Numbered from the stretch's first letter, positions 7,667 to 17,242 are shown. The stretch: 34,998 nt of DNA from Elusimicrobia bacterium RIFOXYA2_FULL_50_26 (GCA_001800355.1 MGVF01000088.1:1-34998), one strand, 5' to 3'. Numbers and translations are program-made. Notes: generated by a model not told the origin, from the letters alone.

Positions 7667-7954
7667 CTATTCCTGCACTTCTTCAATGTCTATGGAAATA
7701 CCGCCCATCTTCTTGGAAATCCAGTTATAAAGAGCAGCAACTATTACGATACCTAAAGCCATCAGCACGGCATACAGGACCACGAAAATAGCCCATGAAA
7801 GAAATTTCGCGCCAAAAGTAAGGTTTGAGGCTATCTCTGTAGGGAAAATGAAGAACGTGAACAACCCTATCAATGCTCCAAGAATGACGAATACTATGGG
7901 AAGGCCTTTAATCAACGATTTAATACCGATGTTTTTGACTTCATATGATGCCAT
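7667..7954 (-). CDS. Small two-helix membrane protein (resembles DUF3566-type)
   Basis: 95 aa. A short cytoplasmic-looking N-terminus is followed by helix 1 at about residues 15-37 and helix 2 at about 49-74, then an amphipathic tail YNWISKKMGGISIDIEE. The layout of paired helices and a terminal GGI-acidic tail resembles small membrane proteins of the DUF3566 kind; this is from memory and unverified. No enzymatic motif is seen. The start is clear: AAAGGAG lies 8 nt before the ATG. It has its own strong promoter and a following hairpin, so it is a monocistronic unit, and inverted copies of the palindromic repeat lie on either side. Confidence 0.85.
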   Translation of the reverse strand: MASYEVKNIGIKSLIKGLPIVFVILGALIGLFTFFIFPTEIASNLTFGAKFLSWAIFVVLYAVLMALGIVIVAALYNWISKKMGGISIDIEEVQE

Positions 7955-8073
7955 TTGGTAGCTCCTTTAGTAGAATCAGCTTCGAACGTCGTTTTGAGAA
8001 ACAGCATCCATCCAACCGGAAAAAAACGTTCACCTCCTCGCAACCCATATTTGTACGCTGCTATTTAGCTGAC

Positions 8074-8102
8074 ATTATAGTAGATAATTAACAACTTTTC
8101 AA
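8074..8102 (-). promoter_or_regulatory. Sigma-70-type promoter for the 95-aa membrane protein
   Basis: On the minus strand, TTGAAA (8102-8097) and TATAAT (8079-8074) are separated by exactly 17 nt. The -10 is a perfect match and the -35 is 5 of 6. Transcription should start near 8067, giving a leader of about 112 nt before the ATG at 7954. The leader holds an extra AGGAGGTGA at about 8030-8038 with no convincing reading frame behind it. Confidence 0.8.
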
Positions 8103-8116
8103 GCACTTTTCACAAG

Positions 8117-8248
8117 TGTCTCTTCAGCAGTTTGAGGTCATTGCGAGCGAGAGCGAAGCAATCTCGACGTTGCTTCCGATGAAAAGAGAGATTGCCGCGC
8201 CCTTTGGGCTCGCAATGACGACGACAACTTCAAAACGCTAAAGAGACA
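8117..8248 (+). repeat. Palindromic intergenic repeat, copy 3 (subfamily A, complete)
   Basis: Core 8137-8219 (83 bp, GTCATTGCGAGC to GCTCGCAATGAC). The outer arms TGTCTCTTCAGC (8117-8128) and GCTAAAGAGACA (8237-8248) are inverted repeats matching at 11 of 12 positions, which defines the ends of a roughly 132-bp element. It lies between the stop of the second RND gene and the promoter of the 95-aa gene. It is the best-preserved subfamily A copy. Confidence 0.93.
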
Positions 8249-8251
8249 TTT

Positions 8252-11200
8252 TTACAAATCTGTTTTTCGCTGTTTAGCGCTTTCTATGAGAAGATAGGCC
8301 GACGGCACGAAGAAGAGGGTCAATACCAGCCTGAATGTTTCCCCACCCATGATGGTAATGGCCATGGGGGCGGTGGCATTGCTGCCTACGGCAAGGGCGG
8401 TCGGCAAAACGCCTAATATCGTGGTAAGCGTAGTCATCAGTATCGGCCTCAGGCGCTCCACAGTGCATTCTATTACAAGCTCGACAAGATCCTTGTGCGG
8501 TTCTTCTATGCGCGCAACTTTATACCTGTCTACCAGTATAATACCGCTGTTTACAACCAGGCCTATAAGCATGATCATACCCTGCATGGAAACGGAATTT
8601 ATTGAATTGAACGAGAAAAAGAGCGCGTACACGCCGCCGATAATACCCATGGGAATCGTAATCATGACTATCAATGGAAGGACTAACGACTCGAACTGCG
8701 AGGCAAGTATCATGTAGATGATTACAACCGCCAATGCCAGGGCAAAAACCGCCGAATTCATGGACTCCCTGAGAGCCAGCATTTCACCGGTTATCTCGGC
8801 GGTAACGTTGTCATCCGGCGAAATAACATTGTCTACGGCTTTTTTCACACGCGCAACGGCTTTTGAAAAACCTTTGCCCGTATTTGCCATTATAAGATAG
8901 GTGCGTTGCCCTTCTATCCTGCGGATTTCAGGCAGGGATTTTACAAATTTCAACTCGCTTATCTGCGCAAGCTGAATATTCCTGCCGAATGGCGAATAGA
9001 TGGTAAGCTCGCCCATGCGCGAAAGGTCGCTCCTGTCCTCGGGACGAAGCCGCACGCGAATATCATATTCGTCTTCCTTTTCCTTAAACTTTGTAGCCAC
9101 GTATCCTTTGATGGCGGCAAGCAACGTCGCACTTATGTCCTGCACATTAAGCCCGAATAATGATGCGCGTTCGCGTTGGATGTCCAGTTTCAACTCGGGA
9201 ACAAGTTGCGATGGGATGGTTTTTATGCCGAATATGTCAGGCATGGCCGCCAGCTCATTTTTTATTTCCGTGGATTTCTTTTCAAGCTCCACGAGGTTAT
9301 TGCCTTTAACCTCGATGGTAAGCCCCGCGGACGAACCAAGCGATGAGCCGAACAAACCCTGCTGCGTGATAAACTCCGTCTCCATTTGCTCCACGCGCCA
9401 ATTCTTTAATTCCTGTCCCAGTTCAGCCACAATTTTATCCGTTGGCCTTCCGCGCTTCTTTAACCGCGCTATGATGCGCGCCTGGTTCATGCCCAGCGAT
9501 TCCACCTCCGAGCCTATGTCTTCACCCGACGAACCGATGTTGACTATGACATTTTTTACTTCCGGCACCGAGAACAGGTAATTTTCTATTTTTTTACTGA
9601 GGTCGGTGGTAACTTTAAGCGTTGTTTGCGGGGGAAGCGTAACATTTAACGTGAAACGGCGTTCGTCAAGCTTGGGCATGAACTCTTTTGGAATAAACAT
9701 AAATAAAATCATGCCTATAGCCAGATAAGCGTAAAGGAACCGCCAACTTTTACTGCGGGGCGCGGCAAGGAATTTTGTCAGCATGGGCGGGAAGGCGTCA
9801 AGTATTTTCATTGACGTATCCTGCTGCCTGTAACGGTCGAAATCAAGGTTTAGCGCAAGGCGCGGCACAAGCAATAGCGCGGCGGCGATTGACGCCACCA
9901 TGGAAAATGTTATAGTAAGCGCCATCTCCTTGAAAAGCTGTCCCGCGACGCCGGAAACGAATATAAACGGCAGGAATATCGCGATAAGCGTAAGTGTGGA
10001 CGCGATGACTGGGACAACCTGCCGGCTGGTTGCCTCGTAAATAATCTCTTTCTTGCTTTTATCGGGGTGTTTCTGCAAATAGGCAAATATACCCTCAAGC
10101 ACCACGTTTGAATTGTCTACAACCATTCCCACGCCCAGCGCCAGGCCGCCGAGGGACATGGTGTTAATTGAAATACCTGCAAAATACATCATGCTTAGCG
10201 CGGCAAGTACCGAAACGGGCAACGCCACAAGAATTATCACAGCCGCCGCCATATCCTTCAAAAAAACCAATATGATGATAAAGGAAAGTATCCCTCCCAG
10301 GGTGGCATCAAAATAGATGTTATGCAGGGATGACTTTATGAAATCCGACTGGTCATAAATTATTTCAACATTTACCGTCTTGGGTATTTTAACCTCAAGC
10401 TGCTTTAATTTGGCGCGAATAAGTTTCGACATTGTTACGAGGTTTGAGCCGGATTGTGGAAACACGGACAATGAAATGCTCTCCCTCTGATTGTAGCGGG
10501 AGCGCCCCGTCGCATCCTTTATGGACTCGCGCACTTCCGCTATATCACGCAGGTAGATAATGCCGCCCGTGCGGCGCGATGATTCCTTTCGCATCACCTT
10601 ACTGGTGCGTGCCTGCTCCTGTTGGCGATCATCTTTTGTAAGCAGCACATCGCCGACGTCAGATACATATTTGAACTCGCCGACGGTTTTCACCGTGTAT
10701 TCGTAGAGGTCTTCCTTAACCGTTCCCGCGGGATAGGTTATGTTGGTTTCGCGCAGCGTTTTAATGATGTCAAGCATGGAAAGCTGGTTGGCAAGCAGCC
10801 TGCCTTTGTCTATTTCGACAAGTATCTCTTTCTGCTCGCCGCCGCGGATTTCAACCTTGGCAACGCCGTCAATGCGCTCCAGCTCGTCTTTAAGATTCTT
10901 TTTGCAAAACTGCCTGAGTTCAACCTGTTTCCATGGGTCAAACTCGTCGTAATTGTAGCTTACCGCCATAACTATAGCTTCCATCTGGAAGGGGTTGAAT
11001 TTAAGCACAACCGGTTCCTGCGCTCCACGCGGCAGCCGTTCTTTTACAAGATCAACCTTTTCGCGCACGTCAAGCGCAGCGAAGTTCATGTCCGTGCCCC
11101 ACCTGAACTCGCAGATAACAAGAGACATTCCCTCCTTGGATACGGAGCTGACGCGGCGGATATTGCGCGCCGTGCCTACGGTTTCCTCCAGCAACTTGCT

Positions 11201-11389
11201 TATAAGTTTTTCGGATTCCTCGGGGCCGGCGCCCTCGTACTTTGTTACAATGGATATCTGCGGATAGGCCAGCGACGGGAATAACTCCTGCGGCAATCGT
11301 GTCCATGATATGATTCCCAGCAGCACAACAGCCACGAACAGCATAATGGTTGTAACGGGTTTTTCGATCGGAAACTTGATAAAATTCAT
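8252..11389 (-). CDS. RND efflux transporter, second subunit of the operon
   Basis: 1045 aa, the normal length for an inner-membrane AcrB/HAE1-type RND pump: about 12 transmembrane helices and two large periplasmic loops. The N-terminus NFIKFPIEKPVTTIMLFVAV is typical. In helix 4 the proton-relay motif is GLALGVGMVVDNSNVVLEGI, so the first Asp is kept and the second is Asn, a common family variant. GxxxPlxxAxG-like segments and IMLIGLVVNSGIILVDR in the second half match helices 10-11. The start at 11389 is chosen over 11413 because the ATG overlaps the upstream TGA by 4 nt and is preceded by GAGGA. It probably acts together with the preceding RND gene and the shared adaptor. Substrate unknown. 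Confidence 0.94.
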   Translation of the reverse strand: MNFIKFPIEKPVTTIMLFVAVVLLGIISWTRLPQELFPSLAYPQISIVTKYEGAGPEESEKLISKLLEETVGTARNIRRVSSVSKEGMSLVICEFRWGTDMNFAALDVREKVDLVKERLPRGAQEPVVLKFNPFQMEAIVMAVSYNYDEFDPWKQVELRQFCKKNLKDELERIDGVAKVEIRGGEQKEILVEIDKGRLLANQLSMLDIIKTLRETNITYPAGTVKEDLYEYTVKTVGEFKYVSDVGDVLLTKDDRQQEQARTSKVMRKESSRRTGGIIYLRDIAEVRESIKDATGRSRYNQRESISLSVFPQSGSNLVTMSKLIRAKLKQLEVKIPKTVNVEIIYDQSDFIKSSLHNIYFDATLGGILSFIIILVFLKDMAAAVIILVALPVSVLAALSMMYFAGISINTMSLGGLALGVGMVVDNSNVVLEGIFAYLQKHPDKSKKEIIYEATSRQVVPVIASTLTLIAIFLPFIFVSGVAGQLFKEMALTITFSMVASIAAALLLVPRLALNLDFDRYRQQDTSMKILDAFPPMLTKFLAAPRSKSWRFLYAYLAIGMILFMFIPKEFMPKLDERRFTLNVTLPPQTTLKVTTDLSKKIENYLFSVPEVKNVIVNIGSSGEDIGSEVESLGMNQARIIARLKKRGRPTDKIVAELGQELKNWRVEQMETEFITQQGLFGSSLGSSAGLTIEVKGNNLVELEKKSTEIKNELAAMPDIFGIKTIPSQLVPELKLDIQRERASLFGLNVQDISATLLAAIKGYVATKFKEKEDEYDIRVRLRPEDRSDLSRMGELTIYSPFGRNIQLAQISELKFVKSLPEIRRIEGQRTYLIMANTGKGFSKAVARVKKAVDNVISPDDNVTAEITGEMLALRESMNSAVFALALAVVIIYMILASQFESLVLPLIVMITIPMGIIGGVYALFFSFNSINSVSMQGMIMLIGLVVNSGIILVDRYKVARIEEPHKDLVELVIECTVERLRPILMTTLTTILGVLPTALAVGSNATAPMAITIMGGETFRLVLTLFFVPSAYLLIESAKQRKTDL

Positions 11390-14300
11390 GGATAAGTCCT
11401 CTTCAATGGCCACTTTATTTTAATGTGAAAACCGGATTTCAGTTTCGGCAGCAGCCTGGCAACGGCCGGTTTAAACTTTTTCAAATTTTTAAGGCGCACG
11501 TGGCTTAATAACCGGATGAAAGCGGGCAAACTATTTCTGATTCCGGCGATCGTGGAAGGCACGATGGTTTTACGGTTAAGGTAAAAACTCTCCATAATCA
11601 GGTAGCTTACCGGTATTACGAACAATGTAAGCAGCGTTCCCGAGAACATGCCGCCCATTACCGTAAGCCCCAGCGAACGCCACATGCCGGCGGCCTCGTC
11701 GCGGCTAAGCACTAAAGGGATAAGCCCGACGATATTATTCAAAGATGTCATAAGTACGGGGCGCAGCCGTTCCCGGCAGGATTCCATTATGGCGCGCAGC
11801 GTTCTTTTTTTCTCGGCGCGTGAAAGGTTTATGCGTTCCACCAGCAGGATGGATGCATTGACTACGGTGCCGCCCAGTATCATCATGCCTATCCATACGC
11901 CAAGGCTTATCGGCTTACGAAGTATAGCAAGCGTGAAGGCCACGCCGATACTTGAGAGCGGCAGCGCAAGCATGATAAGCAAAGGTTGCGAATAGGATTC
12001 ATAAAGCGATGCGAGGTTCAGGTAGATAAGGATAATCGTCAGCACGAGCGCAAGCGAAAAATCTTTCCTGTTCTGCATCGTCTTTTCATAGTCACCGGAA
12101 AAATTGTACGTGTAATCCTTGGGAAAATTTATGCCGGAAAGCACCTGTCTCATTTTACTTACCGCCGCCGTAAGCCCCAGCTTGTTGCGGTTTGCGCTTA
12201 TCTGTATAAACCGTTTTTTGTTCTTGTGCCATATCTCCTGGGCCGTGGTAACCTGGCTTATATCGCCAACCTGGTTTAACGCCACTACCTGTCCGGACGG
12301 CGTTACGAAACGCAAGAAAGGCAGTTCATGGCTTGAGCGCACCGTACCCGGGGTAAGCCGCGCTATAGTTTCGATTTCCTTTCCCTCGCTCCTGTAATGG
12401 GTGGCCACAAGCCCCCGCAACTGGTTGTGAAGCGTATTGGCCATGTAAAGTGTAGTTATGCCGAAAAGCGAAAGGCGATTTTGCGAAGCCACAACATTGA
12501 TTTCAGGTTCATCCTCGCGCATTCGTATTTTTATATCAGAAAGGCCGCGCACCTGCGACAGGCGGCCGGATGCGGCAAACGCTATCTGCTTTAGAACGGC
12601 ATAATCGTAGCCGTAAAAATCAACGTAAACCTCGCGGGAAGCTATATCCTGAGATTCCTGGTAATATATGAAAGCCGGCGAAAATTCGTTGAACCTGGCA
12701 CGGAATTCGTCCATCACTTTTTTCTTATCCTGCTTCATTTTCACTTCTATGAAGGTATGCAGTTTTTCCACACGGGACGATATGCGATCCACGGACGGGT
12801 AAGACAATAGCGTTTTCTCTATTTTTTTCACTATATCGTCGGAACGCTCGATGCGCATACCCGGCGGAAACTGGATGCCGATCCTGAAGGTGTTCGCCTC
12901 GCCGGCCTCGGCAAACTCAGAATCCCTGGTCATGAAAATAAATATCGAAGCTATAAACAATAGTATCGTGCCGGCAATAAACAATCGCTGGCGCCTGAAA
13001 ACCGACTTTAACGCTTTAGTGTACATTTTTTCAATCACCACATACCACCGCGGCGTTTCAAAATCAAAGGCGCCCTTGACGCGCACGCAAAGCGGCGGCA
13101 CAAAAATAAGCGTTCCGAACAGCGAGGCGCACAGCGAAATCCCTATGGCAAGCCCGAAAGGCACGTACATGCGCTTTATTTCCGGGTCAAGAAATACCAA
13201 CGGAAGAAAAACTATTATAGTCGAAAGCGTGGACGCGATAATAGGCATCATCAGTTCGCTTGTCCCCTTTACCACCATTGTTTCCCTGTCCATGCCGGGA
13301 GAACGTTTTGAGTGGTAAGAAAGGTTGCCCATGATTACAATGGCGTTATCCATCAGGTTACCGAGCCCCATGGCAAGCCCGCTCAACGTCATAATATTAA
13401 GGGACAGCCCGCCGAAATACATCAACACCGCCGAAAGCAACAGGCTTATAGGCAGCGTAGTTACAATAATACCGATGGTCTTGAAATTCCTCAGGAAAAA
13501 GAAAAGAATGGCCGTTACAAGTATGGCGCCCTCGAAAACTGAAATCTTCAGCGATGTGATCGCCTTTTGTATGAACTCGGCATCGTTTTTTACAATCGTC
13601 ATCGTCATGTCGGATGCATATTGGTTGCTTAATTCTTCAACCAGCGACGATATTTTATTTCCTACGGTGATGGTATTCGCTTCCGACTCTTTCTGAATGT
13701 ACATGGAAACAACAGGTTTGACGTTAAGCCGGGCGAAAGACGACGGCTCGTAATAGGAATCGCGCACCGTAGCGATATCGCTGAGACGAATAATCGAGCC
13801 TTGCGGCGTAACGCCGATGCCTGTATTCTCTATTTCCTTTACGGCCGAGTACTCGCCCGTGGCGCGCACGATGTATCTTTCCCCCATCTTTTCCACGTTG
13901 CCGGCCGACACCGAGATGTTGTTTACGTTTATCATCTCAACTACGCTCATTATCGGCAGGCTGTAGGCGAGCAGGCGCGCGTTATCAATGTCTATCAGTA
14001 TCTTTCTTTCCTGGCCGCCGCCTATTTCAATATTTGCGACGCCGTTGATGCGCATGATCCTTTCCTTGATCTTCTCCTCTGCGCGCTCGCGCAGCCGCTC
14101 GGGAGACAGGGACTCGGAACTAAGCGCAATAATCAATATGGGGGTGTCGAATTGCTGGAATTTGGCTATGACGGGTTTTTCGACTTCACGCGGCAGGCGA
14201 TGGCGGATTGTTGCAAGTTTTTCGCGCACGTCGAGCGTGGCGAAATTGAGGTTGGTGCCGGGATGGAAACGCAGAACAATAACTGATTCGGATTCACGGG

Positions 14301-14547
14301 AAGCGGACGTTAATTCTTTAAGGCCGTTAACCTCGGAAAATACTTCTTCCATGGGATGGGTAACGCCTTTTTCGACTTCGGTGGCAGGTATGCCGCCGCG
14401 AAGCCGCGTAATGACGCTGATTTCGCCTGTTTCAAGATTGGGATAGAGTTCGAGGGGTATACGCGGAAAGCTGACAACGGCAAAAACTACTATTGCCACG
14501 ACAAGCATCAGTGTGGTGATTGGCCGTTTAATGCCGAGTTCTATCAT
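11386..14547 (-). CDS. RND efflux transporter, first subunit of the operon
   Basis: 1053 aa. It starts MIELGIKRPITTLMLVVAIVV, the standard RND first helix. Helix 4 has LSGLAMGLGNLMDNAIVIMG (one Asp plus Asn), and helices 10-12 include MMILGGTVVNASILLVERI and TVMGGMFSGTLLTLFVIPVSY. The two large loops predict a periplasmic porter/docking domain. The C-terminus carries about 60 extra basic residues after the last helix, rich in Arg and Lys, which the sister gene lacks. It shares family features with the downstream RND protein but is clearly divergent, so this is not a recent duplication. Its ATG overlaps the adaptor stop (ATGA) and its own stop overlaps the next ATG, implying coupled, balanced synthesis. 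Confidence 0.94.
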   Translation of the reverse strand: MIELGIKRPITTLMLVVAIVVFAVVSFPRIPLELYPNLETGEISVITRLRGGIPATEVEKGVTHPMEEVFSEVNGLKELTSASRESESVIVLRFHPGTNLNFATLDVREKLATIRHRLPREVEKPVIAKFQQFDTPILIIALSSESLSPERLRERAEEKIKERIMRINGVANIEIGGGQERKILIDIDNARLLAYSLPIMSVVEMINVNNISVSAGNVEKMGERYIVRATGEYSAVKEIENTGIGVTPQGSIIRLSDIATVRDSYYEPSSFARLNVKPVVSMYIQKESEANTITVGNKISSLVEELSNQYASDMTMTIVKNDAEFIQKAITSLKISVFEGAILVTAILFFFLRNFKTIGIIVTTLPISLLLSAVLMYFGGLSLNIMTLSGLAMGLGNLMDNAIVIMGNLSYHSKRSPGMDRETMVVKGTSELMMPIIASTLSTIIVFLPLVFLDPEIKRMYVPFGLAIGISLCASLFGTLIFVPPLCVRVKGAFDFETPRWYVVIEKMYTKALKSVFRRQRLFIAGTILLFIASIFIFMTRDSEFAEAGEANTFRIGIQFPPGMRIERSDDIVKKIEKTLLSYPSVDRISSRVEKLHTFIEVKMKQDKKKVMDEFRARFNEFSPAFIYYQESQDIASREVYVDFYGYDYAVLKQIAFAASGRLSQVRGLSDIKIRMREDEPEINVVASQNRLSLFGITTLYMANTLHNQLRGLVATHYRSEGKEIETIARLTPGTVRSSHELPFLRFVTPSGQVVALNQVGDISQVTTAQEIWHKNKKRFIQISANRNKLGLTAAVSKMRQVLSGINFPKDYTYNFSGDYEKTMQNRKDFSLALVLTIILIYLNLASLYESYSQPLLIMLALPLSSIGVAFTLAILRKPISLGVWIGMMILGGTVVNASILLVERINLSRAEKKRTLRAIMESCRERLRPVLMTSLNNIVGLIPLVLSRDEAAGMWRSLGLTVMGGMFSGTLLTLFVIPVSYLIMESFYLNRKTIVPSTIAGIRNSLPAFIRLLSHVRLKNLKKFKPAVARLLPKLKSGFHIKIKWPLKRTYP

Positions 14548-15779
14548 CTCACGGTTTCATTGCCGGCTGGATTGACTTCTGTAAACTGCACGGGAAGCCC
14601 GTCGGAAAGCTGCGTCTGCGTTTCAACAACTACAAGTTCGTTCTCATTCAGGCCGTCCTGGACTATAACCGACTTTGAGACGGTCTGGCCTGATGTTATG
14701 GAACGCAGTTCCACCATGCCGCGATTGGGGACGGACGGGTCCGGCTTGACTATCGGGACAAGCCTGGTTTCGTTGCCGAGGCTTATAAGGCTGTCCTGCG
14801 GGATGGTGATAGTATCAGGCATTTCCATCAAAAATATATCTCCGCGGGCAAACATGCCGGAACGAAGCTGGCCGTCGTCGTTGGGTATTTCTATTTTCAC
14901 AATAGTGGTGCGCGTTTTTTCTTTTACCGTCGGCGCTATTTCCCTGACCTTGCCCCAGAAATCCTTGTCCTGGTAAGCATCACAATTTATTTTCACTTTC
15001 ATGCCGATCTTTATCTTTTCCACGTCTTTCTCAGGGACGTCAACCTCAAAATTCACTTCGCCGCCACTGATAAATTTCGCCACCACGTCGTGCGGAGTTA
15101 CAAATTCGCCGGCCTGTATAAGCCGCTCTGCAAGCACGCCGCCCGACGGCGCAAACAGGTTGGTTTTCTCAAGGTTGGACTGCGCAAGCTCAAGCTCCGA
15201 GAGCGCGGCCTCCATGCGTTCCTTCGCGGAGTCGGTCTCATACTTGGCTTCCTCGAATTTAGTCTCCGAGATGGCTTTCATCTTAAACAACTCGCCGTAC
15301 ACCTTCATGCGCTGCGCGGCCGAGAAATACGACGCCTTTTCGCTATTGTACTTGCTTTTTGCGTATGACGCCTTCGATAGCGAATCTTTTGGATCAAGCG
15401 ATGCGATAATAGCGCCCCTTCCTATGCGCGCACCCTCGGAAAAATTATAACGCGCAAGCGTGCCTTCGATTTCAAAACGCATATCGTTTTCAATCGTGCC
15501 TCGAATCGTTCCCATTACCGCGTATTTCTCGGTAAAGTTTTCCTTTTTTATTCTCTGAACGCGCACCTGGGCAACCTGCTCCTGCCGTTCATCACCGCCG
15601 CCTGAAAAAAATAATTTCCGCACAACAAAAAAACCGCCTCCAATAAGTATAATCGCCGTTACAACGATAAAAACAATTTTCCCTACCGGCAATTCAAATT
15701 CTTCGTCGCCCGCAATTCTATACATAATGCGATCATGCCAGTCAAGCAACATATCTTTTATACGGTACCAAAGATTCAA
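14544..15779 (-). CDS. RND periplasmic adaptor (membrane fusion protein)
   Basis: 411 aa from a TTG start. The frame is open further upstream to 15833, but GGAGG sits 8 nt before TTG 15779 and directly after the TolC stop, whereas the upstream ATG would overlap tolC by 40 nt. It has an N-terminal anchor helix at about residues 32-55 (GKIVFIVVTAIILIGGGFF) rather than a lipobox. A beta-barrel/lipoyl half (YAVMGTIRGTIENDMRFEIEG) is followed by a coiled-coil hairpin (about 115-190), the second lipoyl half (TNLFAPSGGVLAERLIQAGE) and membrane-proximal beta domains. It links the TolC channel to the RND pumps encoded on either side. The long cytosolic N-terminal segment is slightly unusual. Confidence 0.92.
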   Translation of the reverse strand: MNLWYRIKDMLLDWHDRIMYRIAGDEEFELPVGKIVFIVVTAIILIGGGFFVVRKLFFSGGGDERQEQVAQVRVQRIKKENFTEKYAVMGTIRGTIENDMRFEIEGTLARYNFSEGARIGRGAIIASLDPKDSLSKASYAKSKYNSEKASYFSAAQRMKVYGELFKMKAISETKFEEAKYETDSAKERMEAALSELELAQSNLEKTNLFAPSGGVLAERLIQAGEFVTPHDVVAKFISGGEVNFEVDVPEKDVEKIKIGMKVKINCDAYQDKDFWGKVREIAPTVKEKTRTTIVKIEIPNDDGQLRSGMFARGDIFLMEMPDTITIPQDSLISLGNETRLVPIVKPDPSVPNRGMVELRSITSGQTVSKSVIVQDGLNENELVVVETQTQLSDGLPVQFTEVNPAGNETVR

Positions 15780-15793
15780 GGTATTATCCTCCG

Positions 15794-17200
15794 TCAGCGT
15801 AATTGCAACATCGTAAGGCGTTCCATCTCGCATACAGCCAGGTAGTTTGTAGCAAGAGACCTCATGTAAGACATCACCGTTTCAGCATATTTGTAAACAC
15901 CATCCATAACTTCAAGGGTTGATATCTCGTATAATTCGTTGCGCTTGCGCATAACTTCAAGCTTCCGCTCGCGCAGGCGTATCTCGTCTTTCGTAGTGCG
16001 CGCATTCCACAGCGACTGCTGGTACTCGTTATAAAACTTATCGAATTCATAGATAGCCCTGTTAAGCGAATCACGGTATTCTATCTTTGAAGTCATTATG
16101 CCTATAGCGCTTTCCTTCTGCTCTACAAAATACCCCAGATCGTCGAATAATGACAGTTTTATTTCATTGGTTGTGTTATCAATGCGACGGGAGAGATCAA
16201 TAATTTCCTGGGGATTTGCATAATCCTTGGCGCTGCTTACTTCAAGCGAGTTGCCCCAAAGCCCCCATGAAACGCGGCCTGAAATGCTCCATGCTGTCGT
16301 CAGGCTGAGCGGCTGCGTAACAAACACTTCGCCGCTCTGGCCGTAATAACCCTCGGCGTATAGTTTCGGCAGTGTTTTTGCGCTTGTAATTTTCTTTTTC
16401 TGTTCGTTCATTTCTATCATGTTCAGGTTTGTGCGCGCATCCATGTTGTTTGTCGTAACAAAACGGCGCGCCTCTTCATGCGTGTACGAAATATCTTCCG
16501 GCGGCGCAAGGGAGCCTATGTCAAACGGGGCGGCAATTTCATCAAGGGCTTTTATGTCAACGGTGAATAATAGTTTCTTTTCCGAAAGCTCGGCGTTCAT
16601 TTTCGCCGAACGGTACATGTTTTCCACCTTGTCCCTGAAGTTTCTTCCTTCCTGCAGGTCAAGGTCCGAAATCGCCTTAACGTTGAATTCCAACTGGCTT
16701 TTCTGCTGCAGGCGCTGGATATCGTCAAACGTATCCTTAAGCCGTTTAAGTTCGGAGCGCGCCGCAAGGAATTCGTAATAGGCTGTTTTTATTCGGTAAT
16801 ACAGATCTTGCCTTGTCTTGGTAAGGTTTAACTTTGCATTTTCGCGCAACAGCTTATCGTAACGGTATGACGCCCTTAGCCTTCCGCCGTCGTACAACGG
16901 CTGGAGGGCGCGCACCCCAAGCTCTTCCGACTGGTACTCATCGGACTGAACCTCCCCGTTTTCAAGCGTTCTAAGCGCCTTGCCCCGCGCCGTTTTTCTC
17001 TGCAGGGAGATGCCGGGTAGGAACGCGCGCCCGGAACGCGTAATGCGCAGGGAAGCCGCATTAACCTGCTCTTTTGCGGCCAGCAGCTTTTTATCCCTGT
17101 TTTCGCCAACTTCCAGGCAGGCTTTCAGGAATTGATCACCGGCAAAAACATTACTGCAAAATAACACTATGATCGCAAACAGGGAGATGGTTTTACGCAT
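15794..17200 (-). CDS. TolC-family outer membrane efflux protein
   Basis: 468 aa. Signal peptide MRKTISLFAIIVLFCSNVFA is cleaved near residue 20. The mature part has the two-fold alpha-helical hairpin organisation of TolC-like channels: long heptad-rich segments at about 30-60 and 125-215, repeated at about 245-290 and 345-445. Stretches such as ARSELKRLKDTFDDIQRLQQ and SQLEFNVKAISDLDLQEGRN are typical of the family. It would form the outer-membrane exit duct. ATG 17200 has GAGG 6 nt upstream. It is the first gene of the efflux operon, and 14 nt separate its stop from the adaptor start. Confidence 0.92.
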   Translation of the reverse strand: MRKTISLFAIIVLFCSNVFAGDQFLKACLEVGENRDKKLLAAKEQVNAASLRITRSGRAFLPGISLQRKTARGKALRTLENGEVQSDEYQSEELGVRALQPLYDGGRLRASYRYDKLLRENAKLNLTKTRQDLYYRIKTAYYEFLAARSELKRLKDTFDDIQRLQQKSQLEFNVKAISDLDLQEGRNFRDKVENMYRSAKMNAELSEKKLLFTVDIKALDEIAAPFDIGSLAPPEDISYTHEEARRFVTTNNMDARTNLNMIEMNEQKKKITSAKTLPKLYAEGYYGQSGEVFVTQPLSLTTAWSISGRVSWGLWGNSLEVSSAKDYANPQEIIDLSRRIDNTTNEIKLSLFDDLGYFVEQKESAIGIMTSKIEYRDSLNRAIYEFDKFYNEYQQSLWNARTTKDEIRLRERKLEVMRKRNELYEISTLEVMDGVYKYAETVMSYMRSLATNYLAVCEMERLTMLQLR

Positions 17201-17242
17201 TGCAGCCTCATTGTAAATTTATTAACTGATGTTACACAGCGT

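Noticed and set aside
10622-11284. Long plus-strand open frame (220 codons) opposite the second RND gene
   Set aside because: It lies wholly inside a strongly supported RND coding region and has no recognisable protein features or ribosome-binding site; it is a shadow frame.
8252-14547. D-to-N change in helix 4 of both RND proteins as evidence of inactivity
   Set aside because: Many functional RND families carry the D-N form, so it does not by itself show loss of function.
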